Origin: a bacterium
GTDB taxonomy: Bacteria > Oederibacteriota > PGYV01
Direction: 5' to 3'
Length of the DNA: 64,000 nt
Assembly: GCA_029565735.1 (NCBI GenBank)
Contig: JAKQNO010000071.1
Location: 1 to 64,000, forward strand
Shown: positions 49,519 to 58,738 of the stretch, piece after piece
Layout: every line of letters begins with the position of its first letter
How positions within the stretch are numbered: the stretch's first letter is position 1
Notes under the pieces: model-generated
Databases searched by the model: none
The model's input: only the letters and a program-made list of their open reading frames with translations
Told to the model about the DNA's origin: nothing
Made by a program: the position numbers and the translations under genes

Positions 49519-49908
49519 TTATAACACCTGTTTTTTTATTTTCAACCCTGTTATTTTATGTACGGCGCCGATATCCGCCGGCGCAAAGTCATATTCCGCA
49601 AGCCCGGATATGGCCGCCCACTTATACTCTTCGTGAACATTCAGTTTTATATCCCCTGACACAATTTCACATAAAAATGATGTCAGTTCTATTGTTTCAG
49701 ATTTTGTTGTTTCAAATTTTTTCCCGACTTTTATGTCAAGGTCAAGTTCTTCCTTTATCTCGCGTTTAAGGCAGGCTTTAAGGGATTCGCCTTTTTCCGC
49801 TTTGCCGCCGGGGAATTCCCATTTTGACCCGTGGCTGTCGCCTTTGGCGCGTTTAGCTATAAGGACTTTATTGCCTTTAATTATAACCGCGGCCGCCACT
49901 TTTATCAT
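49519..49908 (-). CDS. NUDIX hydrolase (MutT-like)
   Basis: Nudix box GGKAEKGESLKACLKREIKEELDLDI; start at MIKVAAAV gives ATGA overlap with upstream gene. Confidence 0.92.
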   Translation of the reverse strand: MIKVAAAVIIKGNKVLIAKRAKGDSHGSKWEFPGGKAEKGESLKACLKREIKEELDLDIKVGKKFETTKSETIELTSFLCEIVSGDIKLNVHEEYKWAAISGLAEYDFAPADIGAVHKITGLKIKKQVL

Positions 49909-50489
49909 TTGATATAACCTTTTGTAGCGCACTCTTTTATAAGGCTTTCCGCGTATTCCCACAATTCAGCGGAGCCGTTGCCTATGTGGCTATTTACTTC
50001 AACCACCCGCTGTGCGCTTATGTTGTGCTGAACCCACGCGCCGCCGTTATGGGCATGGTTCTGCATTATGGGTTCCAGCCTGTCTATGGCCGCGGCAAAT
50101 TTTGCTTCGGGCGTTTTCTTTTCCTCAAACTCGCGCCACAGCGCTTTTAATTCATCCCCCTGCGGCTGCGGCAGCATGCCAAATATCTTATCCGCAGCTT
50201 TAATATCTTCTTTGCTTATTTCGCCCTGTTTTTTGTTATACACCATTATATCTCCGGAATAAATCTCAGGAAGGTCGTGGACAAGAACCATTTTAACAAC
50301 TTTATCCACGTCAATTTTTTCTTTGGAATATCCGGATAAGATGACAGCCATCATAGCAAGGTGGTATGAATGTTCCGCGTCGTTTTCATGGCGGGAGTTA
50401 TCAAAAATGCGGGTCTTTCTGAATATTAATTTTAATTTGTCTATCTCTTTAATAAATTCAAGCTGTTTAAACAGTTCGGAATTTATCAA
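49905..50489 (-). CDS. HD-domain phosphohydrolase (YfbR-like), likely TTG start
   Basis: RHENDAEHSYHLAMMAV, VLVHDLPEIYSGD; ORF track start (50576) overlaps upstream gene. Confidence 0.85.
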   Translation of the reverse strand: MINSELFKQLEFIKEIDKLKLIFRKTRIFDNSRHENDAEHSYHLAMMAVILSGYSKEKIDVDKVVKMVLVHDLPEIYSGDIMVYNKKQGEISKEDIKAADKIFGMLPQPQGDELKALWREFEEKKTPEAKFAAAIDRLEPIMQNHAHNGGAWVQHNISAQRVVEVNSHIGNGSAELWEYAESLIKECATKGYIK

Positions 50490-50493
50490 ATTT

Positions 50494-50859
50494 TTATTCC
50501 AGCGCTGCAAGGTAATCTTTTGCTTTTTCCGCGTCATTAAAAACCACAAGGTTTTTTCTGCCGGTAAAAGCCACAACGCCCTTAAAAACCACTTCGGTTA
50601 TGCCTTCCATCCCTATTATGGCTGAAGCTTTTATGTACGGAGTGTTGTCTTTTATGAATTCTTTCATGGCTGCCACGGAAGCCCTGTCGTATTTTGTCCT
50701 GCTTATATTCACAAGCGCAAGCACGGAATTTTTAGGCTGGCCTGTAATTATTTTTTTTGCTTCGGCAAGAAGTACTGCCAGTTCAGCGGGATTGCTTTCG
50801 GAATAGTCTTCATACAGGATTTTTTTGCCTTTATGTTCAAAAAAACTCACGCCTGCCAT
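50494..50859 (-). CDS. STAS/SpoIIAA-like hypothetical protein
   Basis: Alternating alpha/beta pattern; SVLALVNISRTKYDRASVAAMKEFI. Confidence 0.5.
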   Translation of the reverse strand: MAGVSFFEHKGKKILYEDYSESNPAELAVLLAEAKKIITGQPKNSVLALVNISRTKYDRASVAAMKEFIKDNTPYIKASAIIGMEGITEVVFKGVVAFTGRKNLVVFNDAEKAKDYLAALE

Positions 50860-50926
50860 AATCGCCTCCTGTTATCGGTTTAATTAATCCATATTAACAC
50901 CGGGATTCTTTGATGGCAAACGTTTT

Positions 50927-51775
50927 TCAGTTGTTTTTCCATTCGTTATACCAGCCGTTTAACAGCGGCACAAATTCAGACACGGCTTTTTGCTGTCCGG
51001 CAGCGCTTGGGTGGTCGTCTGTGGACGGATAGTAAAGGGTATTCTGGCTGTTGGCAACAGTATGGCTTTCCGCCCCGTTTATCACCATATGGTGGTTGTC
51101 AGGGTGAGTCAGCACGTTATAATAATCATACGCGTAAACATTGCCGTGTGTGTAATTTTTCAGCCAGCCGTTTTGCCTGTCTGCCAGCCAGTTGGATATT
51201 TCCCTTGTTAATAGCGGGTCTCCAAGAACCTGCTCCGGCGGAGGGATGATAAGGATAAAAAGTTTATCGGTATGCAGAGCGGTATAAGTAAGGATATTAT
51301 TATAAATTACTTTTTCGTCATCAATTGAACCTTCAACTTCGCTGTTTGGAAAACACGACTTGAACATTATGATTTCATTTTCACCTGTTGGTTCGGTTAT
51401 GGTGTTTGTATAGCATGTATTTCCGTATTCAGCGTATACATAAGGCATAACTTCATTCCTGAACCAGTCGGGCCAGTCTTCGGTATCAGTATAAGAACCC
51501 TGGTCATAACCGGGGTCATTCCAGTTATAATTTGTATCACTGACAAAGTAATTATTCGCGTTAAGCGCTGTTCCAAGCCCGCCGTAAGACGCCTGCAGCC
51601 AGTTTTCCCCTGTGCTGTGGTGGATGAAGATAAGCTTTACCGTGGATGACGGCGCTACGGTGTTTAATGTGCCTGATTCACCGGCAGGATCGGTAACTGA
51701 CGCGGGATTCTTTCTGTCAGAACACGAAAATAAAAAAAACGCGCAAAGCACAGCCATTAAAATTTTAAACTTCAT
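50927..51775 (-). CDS. Secreted lipoprotein, SGNH-like
   Basis: Lipobox FLFSCSDRKN; FIHHSTGENWL, DDHPSAAGQQKAV. Confidence 0.6.
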   Translation of the reverse strand: MKFKILMAVLCAFFLFSCSDRKNPASVTDPAGESGTLNTVAPSSTVKLIFIHHSTGENWLQASYGGLGTALNANNYFVSDTNYNWNDPGYDQGSYTDTEDWPDWFRNEVMPYVYAEYGNTCYTNTITEPTGENEIIMFKSCFPNSEVEGSIDDEKVIYNNILTYTALHTDKLFILIIPPPEQVLGDPLLTREISNWLADRQNGWLKNYTHGNVYAYDYYNVLTHPDNHHMVINGAESHTVANSQNTLYYPSTDDHPSAAGQQKAVSEFVPLLNGWYNEWKNN

Positions 51776-51852
51776 AATAACCCCCTGTTTTTTTACCGCC
51801 CCCGGTAAAACAACCTATCAATTATGACAATAAATAAAGGCATAAGTTGCGT

Positions 51853-52842
51853 TTATATTTGTTTTATACCCGGTATAAATTTATTTTTACTCTGCTTGAT
51901 TTGACTTTTTACTTTTTTAAGCGAGACGCCGCCGGTGCAGCCGGTTTGCGTCACGGCAAGCGCGCCGCAGGCAGAGGCAAACATAATTGTGTCAAAGAGT
52001 GCTTTTTCATCTTTTAACTTTTCTTTAACATTATTACCTTTAAGCATTGATAGTTTTGCTATTATACCCGCGGTAAACGCGTCGCCCGCGCCTGTTGAAT
52101 CAACGCATTTTACAGGCAGCACGCCCGTTTTATACATTTTACCGTTGTACGAGAAGACCGTTTCATCGCCTCCGCATGTAATAATGCAAAACTTAAAACC
52201 TGCCTTTACCAGAAATTTTAGCGCCTGTTTCGGGTCTTTATTACCTGTTATAAGCCGCGCCTCGTAATCATTTATATGCAATACATCCGTAAATTGTCCG
52301 CATTTAAGCAGGTTGCCGTTAAACTTATCGGAAGAAATAATGTAATCCAGAACAGTTATAGCACCGGATACTTTTGCTGTTTTCAAAATACGCATAAGCC
52401 CGCTTTCCACCTTTGGCAGCGACGGAGTTTCACCCGCGTAAAAAACACCGGGTTTTGTTGTTTTTATAAGTTTAATCACTTCAGCAGCGGTATAACAGAC
52501 GTTTGAACCCCTGTCCCCGATAAACGCCCTGCTTTTATCCTTAAATCCAAGTATAAGGCATTTTGCCGTCTGCCCGTTTTTTACTGTTTTAATCCTGCTT
52601 TTAATTTTATGTTTTTCAAGATACTCCGCAAGCATATTCCCGAACATGTCATCACCGGCTATGCTGCCGCAGAAAATATTTTTCACGCCAAGTTTTGACA
52701 GGTCCACCGCCACGTTTAACACATTTCCTCCCGGGTGGTGCGAAACAGGCGATTTAAATCCTGTATTGGGAGCAACCGCGGAATCCAGCCCTTCCGCGAA
52801 TATATCAACCACAAGAGTCCCGACACACAGCACTTTCGTCAT
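51853..52842 (-). CDS. PfkB-family carbohydrate kinase
   Basis: HPGGNVLNVAVDLSKLG, DSTGAGDAFTAGI. Confidence 0.93.
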   Translation of the reverse strand: MTKVLCVGTLVVDIFAEGLDSAVAPNTGFKSPVSHHPGGNVLNVAVDLSKLGVKNIFCGSIAGDDMFGNMLAEYLEKHKIKSRIKTVKNGQTAKCLILGFKDKSRAFIGDRGSNVCYTAAEVIKLIKTTKPGVFYAGETPSLPKVESGLMRILKTAKVSGAITVLDYIISSDKFNGNLLKCGQFTDVLHINDYEARLITGNKDPKQALKFLVKAGFKFCIITCGGDETVFSYNGKMYKTGVLPVKCVDSTGAGDAFTAGIIAKLSMLKGNNVKEKLKDEKALFDTIMFASACGALAVTQTGCTGGVSLKKVKSQIKQSKNKFIPGIKQI

Positions 52843-54164
52843 AAACGCCCCCTTATTTTCTTAAGTTCTTTTATCCCTGTTTTTTTAAGCTCGCCTGCCA
52901 TTTTCTTAAGCGCTTTTTTTATCTGCCCCGGTTTAATTTTCGGGTAATCCCTTGCCGCGCGCAGCAGGAATTCCTTATAATCGCGCTTAATTGCCATTGC
53001 CGCAATCTCTTTTAAAGTGAAGGTTTTAAATATCGCGATAAGCGCCTGCGCCGCGAATATCAGGCTTAAGTCATCGCCTTTCAAAAAACTTTTTATGAAC
53101 TTAACGCTGTTATCCTTCATTCCGCTGACTGCTTTATTGAAAATCACTTCGTCCATGTTTTTTAATATGTCCGCCACAAGATAATGAAGTTCATACCCAG
53201 GATACCTTAATGCGATAATTTTCTCTTCGTAATCGGCGCTTTTGCCCTTAAACCCGCGCTTTAAACAGCGGGCAAGAAGGCGCGCCTCTTCTATCGCGCG
53301 GAGAAGCCCAAATCCGCTTGAAGGCAAAGGGGATGAAACAACATCGCCGCAGAAAAATATTCTTCCGCGCCTGAAATACTTTTTTTCCATAAGCGGAATA
53401 TTACCCTGTATTTCCTTTAACCGCCTGCCGTGCGCCCCGATATATTTTATGTACCTGTTAAGCGATTTGTTCATCCTTGGGCCGCTTTTCGCGTCAAGTT
53501 TTTCAAAAGAAAAACAGCCGGCAAGTACCTCGTGTTTATTATATGGCAGCAGCCAGAAATAGTCTTTGCCCGGGAAAGGCGCGTGAAAAATATGCGCTTT
53601 TGAAATATCTTTTAACGGTTTTTCAAGCTTTATCTCCGCGGCGCGGCATCCCATATAATCGCCGCGCGGCTCGTTTGCGCCAAGAGAGTGCTGGTTTTTT
53701 GAACTCCACCCCATAGCGTCAACAACGTAACGGGTTTTGTAAGAACCCTTTGCGGTTTTAACAGCGGCAAAGCCGCCGCTTTGGGAACACTTTAAAATAT
53801 TCTCATTTTCCTTTATTTCCACCCCGGCTTTTAAAGCCCTTTCTTTAAGCAAAAGCAGAAGTTTTTTTGTATCCACAACCGCTGAATCTGATTTTTTCAG
53901 TTCATACGCGCCGCCCAGATAACCAGAAAAAACAAGCGTATCTATTTTATGTTTTACCGCGGACGCGCACCCGGCTTTTTTAAGCCCGCTGTACCATGTT
54001 ATCCAGCTTCTGGGCGCTCCGCCTATATTGTTTTTTTCTATCAGGAGTGTTTTTAATCCTGTTTTGGATATTTCAACCGCGGCAGTTAAACCCGCGGGCC
54101 CGCCGCCGGCTACAATGACATCATATTGCGCCTTTTTTACCAATTTGATTTTTCCCATACACAT
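52839..54164 (-). CDS. FAD-dependent oxidoreductase, geranylgeranyl-reductase-like
   Basis: DVIVAGGGPAGLTAAVEISKTG, FFCGDVVSSPLPSSGFG. Confidence 0.88.
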   Translation of the reverse strand: MCMGKIKLVKKAQYDVIVAGGGPAGLTAAVEISKTGLKTLLIEKNNIGGAPRSWITWYSGLKKAGCASAVKHKIDTLVFSGYLGGAYELKKSDSAVVDTKKLLLLLKERALKAGVEIKENENILKCSQSGGFAAVKTAKGSYKTRYVVDAMGWSSKNQHSLGANEPRGDYMGCRAAEIKLEKPLKDISKAHIFHAPFPGKDYFWLLPYNKHEVLAGCFSFEKLDAKSGPRMNKSLNRYIKYIGAHGRRLKEIQGNIPLMEKKYFRRGRIFFCGDVVSSPLPSSGFGLLRAIEEARLLARCLKRGFKGKSADYEEKIIALRYPGYELHYLVADILKNMDEVIFNKAVSGMKDNSVKFIKSFLKGDDLSLIFAAQALIAIFKTFTLKEIAAMAIKRDYKEFLLRAARDYPKIKPGQIKKALKKMAGELKKTGIKELKKIRGRL

Positions 54165-54215
54165 ATTTTAACAGATATAAAACATACCGCCATTACTTTC
54201 TTGCCTTTATAAAAT

Positions 54216-54245
54216 AAAAACCGCCTTGATAAAAGGCGGTTTTTA
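54216..54245. terminator. Intrinsic terminator
   Basis: AAAAACCGCCTTGATAAAAGGCGGTTTTT. Confidence 0.92.
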
Positions 54246-54264
54246 TTTTTATGAGATTAATTTT

Positions 54265-54984
54265 TTATTTAAGTTCAAATTTTACCATTACACCAGCTGA
54301 TATTTTTACCGTGCCTGCGGACAAAGTACCGCCGCTTTCGGATTCCGCGCTTACGCTGTCCATCATCACGTTTGCCGCCATCTTCCCTGCCGCGCGGTAC
54401 AGCTGCTGCTCTGTCTGCAGTTCTTCAATTGCAAGGGGCTTTCCCGTCCTTCTGCCAAGCGCTGCCGCCATTGCTTTTGCTTTTTCCTGAGCGGCTTTTA
54501 AAGCAAGCACCCTTGCTTCGTCCGCGTATTTACGCTTATCAGATACCACAAATTCAACACCATTAAGATAATTTGACCCGGCTTCAAGTATGCTTTCCGC
54601 CACTGTTTCGTATTTTTCAAGTGTGCGCAGAAGCACCGTGATATTTTTTGTCACTGTATATCCAATAAGCACCTGTTTGCCGCTGTAGTCATATCTGGGC
54701 TGAATTGATATCCTGTCTGTCTGTATGTCCCTTTCATCAATGCCGTTCTGTTTAAGGGCTTCAAGTATTTTTTTTGTCTTAACGTCATTATCTTTCTTTG
54801 CTGCCGCTATTTCCCTGCTTTCGGAATTCACCCCAAAATTTATTATTACCTGATCAGGCACAGCTTTTACGTCCGCCATTCCGGTCACCGTAATATACCG
54901 CTTTCCGTTTGAATCATCCGCGCCTGCCGCCGCGGCAAACGCCAGCAGAACCAAAACCCCAAAACATAAACTTTTTATACGCAT
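54265..54984 (-). CDS. SIMPL/DUF541-domain periplasmic protein
   Basis: YITVTGMADVKAVPDQVIINFGV; signal peptide. Confidence 0.9.
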   Translation of the reverse strand: MRIKSLCFGVLVLLAFAAAAGADDSNGKRYITVTGMADVKAVPDQVIINFGVNSESREIAAAKKDNDVKTKKILEALKQNGIDERDIQTDRISIQPRYDYSGKQVLIGYTVTKNITVLLRTLEKYETVAESILEAGSNYLNGVEFVVSDKRKYADEARVLALKAAQEKAKAMAAALGRRTGKPLAIEELQTEQQLYRAAGKMAANVMMDSVSAESESGGTLSAGTVKISAGVMVKFELK

Positions 54985-55198
54985 GTTTTTCCCCTTTAAT
55001 TTATTATATTAAAATACTTTTCATTCTGTTTTTGATATTCACTTAAGCACAGGGTTTGGAAATATTTTTCTGAAACGTATCGAAAGCAGTCTGCATCTCC
55101 CGCAATGCGAATATAATACTCTTATTTCAAACTAAAATCAACTGCCGCGGGCTAAAGACCCGCGTCTACCAAACCTAAACCTTATCACTGCTTATAAT

Positions 55199-55228
55199 AA
55201 AAAAAGCCCCCATTTTCAGGGGGCTTTT
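55199..55228. terminator. Intrinsic terminator
   Basis: AAAAAGCCCCCATTTTCAGGGGGCTTTT. Confidence 0.92.
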
Positions 55229-55237
55229 AAAAACTAT

Positions 55238-56533
55238 TTACTTTTGTGAAAGTTTCAATGCTTCATCAAGCGCTTCTTTTATGTCGTCAATGTGCTCTAT
55301 GCCGATTGAAAGCCTGATTAAATCCGGGGTAATTCCGCCGGCTTTCTGCTGTTCTTCGGTCAGCTGAGAATGCGTCGTGCTTGCGCTGTGGATTATAAGG
55401 CTTTTCGCGTCGCCCACGTTTGCCACGTGCGAAAACAGCCCTATATTGTTGATAAGTTTTACCGCGGCATCGTATCCGCCTTTAATCCCGAATACCACCA
55501 TTCCTCCAAAACCGTTTTTCAGATATTTCTTTGCAACACTATTATCCTCATGCGACGCAAGCCCGGGATACTTTACCCACGCGACAGCAGGATGCTTTTC
55601 AAGGAACTTTGCTGTTTCAATCCCGTTATAACTGTGGCGCTCCATCCTTAATGCCAGTGTTTCCACACCCTGCAGAATCTGCCACGCGTTATCCGGCGAA
55701 ATTGCCGCGCCAAGGTTGCGCAGAGGAGTTAAGCGGAATTTCAGCGCGTAACACAGCGGTGACAACTCCCCTAAATCGTGTGCCCATCTTAAACCGTGAT
55801 AGCTTTCATCCGGTTTGTTGAAAAGGTCAAACTTTTCATCTTTCCAGTTGAACTTTCCCGCGTCAACCACAATGCCGCCCATTACCGTGCCGTGGCCGCC
55901 TATCCATTTTGTCAGCGAGTGCACCACAATATCCGCGCCGTGCTCTATAGGCTTTAAAAGCGTCGGCGGCGTGAACGTGGAATCCACTATCAGCGGCAGG
56001 TTATGCTTTTTTGCAATCTTTGAAACTTCCGCGATATCCGTAAACCCAAGCGCCGGATTGCCTATCGTTTCAATAAAAATGGCGCGAGTTTTGGCGTTAA
56101 TCGCCTTTTCATAAGCCGCAAAATCATTGTGACCGACAAACTTTGTTACAATACCGTGTTGCGGCAGTATGTCATTTAACATTGTAAACGTGCCGCCATA
56201 AAGGTTGTTAGCCGCCACAATTTCATCGCCTTGTTTACAGATATTAATCAGCGCGTAATGTATCGCGGATGTCCCTGACGCGGTTGCAATAGCTGCAACG
56301 CCGCCTTCAAGCGCCGCTATCCTCTGCTCCAATACATCAGTGGTCGGGTTCATTAACCTTGTGTAAATATTTCCAAGCTGGCGAAGCGCGAATAAATCCG
56401 CCCCTCTTGCCGTTGTTCCTAAGTCATAAGCGGTTGTCCTGTAAACCGGGACCGCCCTTGATTTTGTGTCGCTGTCCGGTTTATGCCCCGCGTGAAGCGC
56501 CTTTGTTTCCGCCCTGTAATTTTTTTCTGCCAT
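55238..56533 (-). CDS. metY: O-acetylhomoserine sulfhydrylase-type PLP enzyme
   Basis: [16 protein letters not shown] lysine motif; [32 protein letters not shown]. Confidence 0.9.
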   Translation of the reverse strand: [431 protein letters not shown]

Positions 56534-56626
56534 TTTATTCTCTCCTGTTTTTTTATTTTCATTACACTGCCTGATTTTTTACGGTTATTGACGCATTCGC
56601 CCCATGTTTACCCTCCTGAATTTAAT

Positions 56627-57550
56627 TTATTCTTCAAAGAGCCATGTGCTTAAATACCTTTCTCCGGTATCGCACATTACTGTCACTATCAGTTTGCCCT
56701 TATTTTCCGGAAGTTTTGCCAGTTCAAGCGCGCAGTGCAGGTTAGCGCCCGCGGAAATGCCTATTAATAATCCTTCTTCTTTGGCGGCGCGGCGCGCCGC
56801 CATACCCGCGTCTTCTTCCTTTACCTTCATAATACTGTCAATTACCTTTAAGTTTACAACTTCAGGAATAAAGTTCGCGCCTATTCCCTGAATCTTATGA
56901 GGCCCCGGCGCTTCGCCTGACAGCACCGCGGATTTTTCAGGTTCAACAGCCACAACTTTTATCTTTTTATTCTTTGATTTCAAATACTCTCCTGTACCGG
57001 TTACAGTGCCGCCTGTGCCGACCGCCGCCACAAATATATCAACTTTGCCGTCCGTGTCTTTCCATATTTCCGGCCCTGTTGTTTTCTTATGAATTTCAGG
57101 ATTTGCGGGATTTTTAAACTGCTGCGGAATAAAACTATCAGGCGTCCTGGCTGCAAGCTCTTCGGCAGCTTCCACCGCGCCTTTCATCCCTTTTGCGCCC
57201 TCGGTTAACACAAGCTCCGCGCCAAGCGCCTTTAAAAGCTTTCTCCTTTCAATACTCATTGTTTCCGGCATTGTAAGGATAAGTTTATACCCTTTTACCG
57301 CGCTGATATAGGCAAGCGCTATTCCTGTATTGCCCGAAGTAGGCTCTATTATCACGCCGCCTTTTTTTAGTTTTCCTTCTTTTTCAGCCGCTTCAATCAT
57401 GGCAAAGCCTATCCTGTCTTTAACGCTGGACAGCGGATTAAAGTATTCAAGTTTAACCGCCACTCTGGCGTAATTGCCCCCGTTCATTTTATTGATGTAT
57501 ACAAGGGGAGTATTTCCAATCAATTTTGTAATATCGCCTGCAATCTTCAT
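56627..57550 (-). CDS. cysK: Cysteine synthase A
   Basis: [42 protein letters not shown]. Confidence 0.95.
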   Translation of the reverse strand: MKIAGDITKLIGNTPLVYINKMNGGNYARVAVKLEYFNPLSSVKDRIGFAMIEAAEKEGKLKKGGVIIEPTSGNTGIALAYISAVKGYKLILTMPETMSIERRKLLKALGAELVLTEGAKGMKGAVEAAEELAARTPDSFIPQQFKNPANPEIHKKTTGPEIWKDTDGKVDIFVAAVGTGGTVTGTGEYLKSKNKKIKVVAVEPEKSAVLSGEAPGPHKIQGIGANFIPEVVNLKVIDSIMKVKEEDAGMAARRAAKEEGLLIGISAGANLHCALELAKLPENKGKLIVTVMCDTGERYLSTWLFEE

Positions 57551-57567
57551 GATATCCTCCTGTTAAA

Positions 57568-58011
57568 TCAGATGTAGTAAGTCCCTTCGTTTTCTTTATT
57601 CAGGGCTTTATAATCATTTACAAGGTCTTCAAGCGTTGTGCTTTCAAGCAGATTTGCTGTCTGTGCTTCAAGCTTACACCATAAGCTGCGCGCGGGACAT
57701 CGCCTGCTTTTCGCGCACAACCCCGCGTCGCCTACACATTCAACCATTGCATCGCTGCCTTCAAGCGAATTCATCACCTGCAGCATATTTATCTTTGAAG
57801 GCTCTTTTGCCAGTTCATAGCCGCCTTTTGCGCCGCGGTGAGATGTAATTATACCCGCGCTTTTAAGCTGAAGCACTATTTTGCTTAAATATTTTTCCGA
57901 TATGTCCTGCTTGGCTGCTATCACATTTAATAACTGCGACCCCTTGCCGTAATTATACGCAAGTTCAAAAAGCAATCTTGTGCCGTATCTTGTCCTTGTT
58001 GAAAGTTTCAT
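57568..58011 (-). CDS. Rrf2-family regulator with three-Cys cluster motif
   Basis: MKLSTRTRYGTRLLFELA; CVGDAGLCAKSRRC (C-x6-C-x5-C). Confidence 0.93.
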   Translation of the reverse strand: MKLSTRTRYGTRLLFELAYNYGKGSQLLNVIAAKQDISEKYLSKIVLQLKSAGIITSHRGAKGGYELAKEPSKINMLQVMNSLEGSDAMVECVGDAGLCAKSRRCPARSLWCKLEAQTANLLESTTLEDLVNDYKALNKENEGTYYI

Positions 58012-58093
58012 TTTGTTCTCCTGTCAATCTCTACCATTTAGGTCTTGATAGTAGTAATTATATTCATAAAATTTAAATTGTCAACTGTTTTTA

Positions 58094-58666
58094 TTATTTA
58101 TTTAAAAGTTTATTTTTCAGCGCTTCCCTTGCGCGGAAGATAAGCGATTCCACCGAAGAAACGGACACGGATAATATCTGCGCAATTTCCTTATATGACT
58201 TATCCTCATATACCAGCAGCACCATTGCCATCCTCTGATTTTCCGGCAGGGACAACAGGGCCTGATTCACATTTTCTTCAGCCTGGTTTTTTTCCGCGCG
58301 CAGTTCCGCGGAAACTGATGCAGTATCCGCGATATCACTTAAATCTTTGGCGTTTTCACCGGCGCTCTCTTCATAAATACTTTTTGCCCCAAGCCCGGCA
58401 TCAGTCTTTTTTTTCCTTATAAAATCAATTGCTGTATTTGAAGTTATCCTGTACAGCCAGGTGGTAAATTTGGCGGACGGGGAGTAACTGCCCGCTGCTT
58501 TATAAACTTTAATAAATACTTCCTGCGCTATATCTTCCGCTTCATGCCTGCTGCGGACAATCCTGTACGCGTAATTAAGAACCGCCTGCTGGTACTTATC
58601 AAGCAGTTCATTAAACGCGCCTTTATCCCCCTGTTTAACCCTTTGCATTAAATCATGGCCTTCCAT
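58094..58666 (-). CDS. ECF-type RNA polymerase sigma factor
   Basis: ARHEAEDIAQEVFIKVYKA-like region 2 and SYKEIAQILSVSVSSVESLIFRARE region 4. Confidence 0.93.
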   Translation of the reverse strand: MEGHDLMQRVKQGDKGAFNELLDKYQQAVLNYAYRIVRSRHEAEDIAQEVFIKVYKAAGSYSPSAKFTTWLYRITSNTAIDFIRKKKTDAGLGAKSIYEESAGENAKDLSDIADTASVSAELRAEKNQAEENVNQALLSLPENQRMAMVLLVYEDKSYKEIAQILSVSVSSVESLIFRAREALKNKLLNK

Positions 58667-58738
58667 TATAACCGCCTTTAACTTAGCGGACCCGTTTCCC
58701 TTTTTTCGGATCCGCGCGTTAAGCTTTTTTGTTTTATT

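Noticed and set aside
58020-58090. Possible Rrf2 operator upstream of 57568-58011
   Set aside because: Only a weak CTAC...GTAG symmetry; not convincing enough to call.
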